Below, one piece after another: positions 6,469-7,865 of a stretch of DNA of 7,865 nt; within the stretch, counting starts at the first letter, position 1; each line of letters opens with the position of its first letter. The DNA is from Lentzea sp. (lineage in GTDB: Bacteria > Actinomycetota > Actinomycetes > Mycobacteriales > Pseudonocardiaceae), in NCBI GenBank assembly GCA_030146905.1, contig JASLAV010001018.1, positions 1 through 7,865 of the forward strand, in the 5' to 3' direction. A program made the position numbers and the translations under genes. The notes under the pieces are model-generated. The model searched no databases. It was given only the letters and a program-made list of their open reading frames with translations, and had not been told where the DNA came from.

Positions 6469-7500
6469 TCAGACCCGCAAGGACTTCTCGGCGAGGTGCT
6501 CGCTCAATCCGACGGCGGACATCGCGACCGCCAGTGACTGCGGTTCGAGCCTGCGCAGCAGCCCCAGCAACTGGTCGTCCGGCAGGCCGATGTCGAACAT
6601 CTGGAAGGCGTTGTACCCGGCGGCCCAGTGCACGACGTCGTCGTTGAGCATCCAGCGTGCCTTGTGCTCCGCCTTCAGTTTTACCCAGGTGTCGGCCCTG
6701 TCGTTGAACGACTTGTGCAGGAATTCCGCGATCTCCGTCGCGTCGTCCCCCTCCGGACGCAGCCCCGCCCGGACCGCCGCTCGATGCTCCGGGTAGTCGC
6801 GCATCAGCCGCATCTTGACCAGATCGGACGCGCCGGCGAGCGCGCCGGGCGTGACGCGAGCGGCCCGGCACTCGTCCCACTCCCAGACCTCGTCGTCGGA
6901 GGCCGCGAGCCGCAGCCTCTCCTTCTCGGGCAACGCGTTCCAGATCTCGTCCTGCCGGGCCGTGCTCGTGCCGACGAACTTCTGCACCCACGCGAACAGT
7001 GCGTCGTGCACCCGCCGGTCCCGCAGGCCGTCCTTCGTCATGATGTCGAGCGTCGGCTCGGGCTCCGGCTCCCTCGTCGTGTCGACGCGGCAGGACACGA
7101 TCAGCAGCAGCTCCCACTGCTCCCGGGCGGCGTGGCCGAACAGGCCGTCGCAGGTGTGCGGGCCCGTCCCGGGACACCCGCCGGGCTTCGTGCACAGCTT
7201 GAGGGTGCCCGGCGTCTCCTTCGACCCGGCGATGAGCACGGGCGCGTCGCACTGGTAGAACGCGTCGATCGCCCGCAACTCGTGTGCCTTGTAGGGCTCG
7301 TAGGTGTAGTTGGGCACCGGTGTTCCCGCGTTCGCGACGTGCATCGGGGTGCGGTGGTGGTCCTTCTTGATCAGTTCCAGCACGTTCACCGTCGCGAGCC
7401 TGGTGTCCTCGTCGGCGAAGAAGTGCAGGGTCAACCCGGCCGGCACCGTTACCCGTTCCTCGCCCTTGTGCGAGCCGTGCCCGATCACAACGCCCACCAT
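6469..7500 (-). CDS. Stv-like (putative adhesin family) protein with HG...C arrangement
   Basis: This is a 343-residue protein with an ATG start and an excellent ribosome binding site (GGGAGGA). No signal peptide or membrane helix is seen, so it is probably cytoplasmic or exported by another route. Residues 1-140 hold VVIGHGSHKGEERVTVPAG, LTLHFFADED, TPVPNYTY (60-67), a Cys-rich stretch (C84, C103, C109, C117) and a hydrophobic strand LLLIVSCRVD (131-140). This order resembles proteins annotated as Stv-domain putative adhesins; the name is from memory and tentative. A strand ending in GHG and a later strand ending in Cys (H8 and C137) is also the layout of clan CD cysteine peptidases such as the CPD of large toxins. 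Catalysis is therefore possible but unproven. Residues 150-343 are mainly helical, Trp-rich and unrecognised (VWEWDECR at 205-212, WMLNDDVVHWAAGYN). It converges with the secreted-protein set and appears monocistronic. Confidence 0.72.
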   Translation of the reverse strand: MVGVVIGHGSHKGEERVTVPAGLTLHFFADEDTRLATVNVLELIKKDHHRTPMHVANAGTPVPNYTYEPYKAHELRAIDAFYQCDAPVLIAGSKETPGTLKLCTKPGGCPGTGPHTCDGLFGHAAREQWELLLIVSCRVDTTREPEPEPTLDIMTKDGLRDRRVHDALFAWVQKFVGTSTARQDEIWNALPEKERLRLAASDDEVWEWDECRAARVTPGALAGASDLVKMRLMRDYPEHRAAVRAGLRPEGDDATEIAEFLHKSFNDRADTWVKLKAEHKARWMLNDDVVHWAAGYNAFQMFDIGLPDDQLLGLLRRLEPQSLAVAMSAVGLSEHLAEKSLRV

Positions 7501-7518
7501 CGCGGTCCTCCCTCGATC

Positions 7519-7535
7519 GATCTCCCTGCGAGATC
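7519..7535 (-). promoter_or_regulatory. Small inverted repeat in the leader of the Stv-like gene
   Basis: GATCTC and GAGATC form a 6-bp perfect dyad around a 5-nt loop, about 20 bp upstream of the start and next to the ribosome binding site. It could be an operator or an RNA hairpin that tunes translation. At this length chance is a real alternative. The promoter must lie between here and about 7650; I see no convincing -35/-10 pair. Confidence 0.3.
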
Positions 7536-7647
7536 ATTCGTCGCCGCAGCGGTTCGTGTAACCAGGTGGACCCGTGCGGAGCAAAGGAAATCCCAATGGT
7601 GCCGCCTATTGCGTCCACTGTGGATGATGCTGCTGCGCCTCGTAATG

Positions 7648-7865
7648 GCCGTCCGCCAAGGCCCGATCGTCCGGAGGTCGTTCGGATGGCGGGCCGCGGA
7701 GCGGTTCGGCTACCAGGCCATCGCCAACCGCTGAACGAGGACCTCGGCACGAAATCGCCGCCGACGCCGGTCGACCCTCACCATGCCGTCGGCGTGTGAA
7801 CCTGCTCAAACGTCCGCGACCTGCTCACCAAACCGGAGCACACCGGGCACATGGTCTGGACCCGG
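7648..7865 (+). pseudogene. Serine recombinase remnant (recombinase domain), continues past the right edge
   Basis: One frame reads GPIVRRSFGWRAAERFGYQ then AIANR up to a TGA at 7732. The next frame continues exactly where the family should, LNEDLGTKSPPTPVDPHHAVGV, hits TGA at 7797-7799, and continues in frame as TCSNVRDLLTKPEHTGHMVWTR to the edge. This matches the recombinase domain of actinobacterial large serine recombinases: the APIVRRIF segment, GYRAIADRLN, a PPP-rich linker, and the VxxLxNPxYTGxxVWxR segment. Two lesions are visible: a one-base deletion at about 7730 and a nonsense codon where the family usually has Trp (TGG to TGA). The N-terminal catalytic domain is not recognisable between 7501 and 7647, so the gene is also truncated at its 5' side. 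The window ends before any C-terminal coiled-coil region. Confidence 0.75.

Noticed and set aside
7595..7640. Zinc-ribbon-like NGAAYCVHCG in one plus-strand frame
   Set aside because: A single CxxC followed at once by a stop codon; too short to support.
6628..7734. Long plus-strand open frame opposite the Stv-like gene
   Set aside because: Its predicted protein is low-complexity Val/Arg/Pro/Leu typical of an antisense shadow in GC-rich DNA. Only its last part (from about 7648) is real, as the recombinase relic.
6455..7750. Second long minus-strand frame of 431 codons overlapping the Stv-like gene
   Set aside because: Arg/Gly/Ala-rich and out of frame with the gene that has the ribosome binding site and sensible motifs.
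1..7865. CRISPR array, tRNA, rRNA or replication origin
   Set aside because: No regularly spaced repeats, cloverleaf, rRNA-like sequence or iteron cluster was seen.

Overview
The window is about 7.9 kb of high-GC DNA with strongly G/C-biased third codon positions. The protein families point to a filamentous actinobacterium: NB-ARC/TPR and NACHT-type STAND proteins, secreted I36-type beta/gamma-crystallin proteins, a four-cysteine membrane-anchored family and actinobacterial integrase and serine-recombinase relics. My best guess is Pseudonocardiales (Lentzea, Saccharothrix or Actinosynnema type). That placement is inference from protein style, because no rRNA or housekeeping gene is present.

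Layout from left to right. (1) Positions 1-501 on the minus strand hold the N-terminal part of a NACHT-type STAND protein that runs off the left edge. Its two-helix membrane N-terminus and its downstream part lie in different frames, and the switch falls at a perfect 24-bp palindrome. (2) Positions 502-1153 are debris ending in the C-terminal remnant of a DDE integrase/transposase. (3) Positions 1317-3797 on the minus strand encode an intact 826-residue HTH-NB-ARC-TPR protein. (4) A 142-bp divergent intergenic region carries an 8-bp direct repeat with a 10-bp period. (5) Positions 3940-6226 on the plus strand form a compact three-gene set: a secreted I36-type protein, a membrane-anchored four-cysteine protein of unknown function, and a secreted protein joining an I36-like domain to an M15-like zinc peptidase domain. 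A perfect 16-bp-stem terminator closes the set. (6) Positions 6301-6444 look like the decayed 3' end of another small secreted-type gene. (7) Positions 6469-7500 on the minus strand encode a cytoplasmic 343-residue protein resembling the Stv putative-adhesin family, with a His-Gly/Cys arrangement reminiscent of clan CD cysteine peptidases. (8) Positions 7648-7865 are a broken serine recombinase running off the right edge.

How the genes may work together: the three plus-strand genes look co-transcribed and all act outside the membrane. The STAND protein is transcribed divergently from them and carries a DNA-binding-type N-terminus, so it is the natural candidate regulator. An inhibitor, a membrane protein and an inhibitor-peptidase fusion together suggest a module for cell-wall or extracellular proteolysis. 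The flanking recombinase and integrase relics and at least three decayed genes mark the neighbourhood as accessory and subject to rearrangement. The functional links are inference from position and families, not shown by the sequence.
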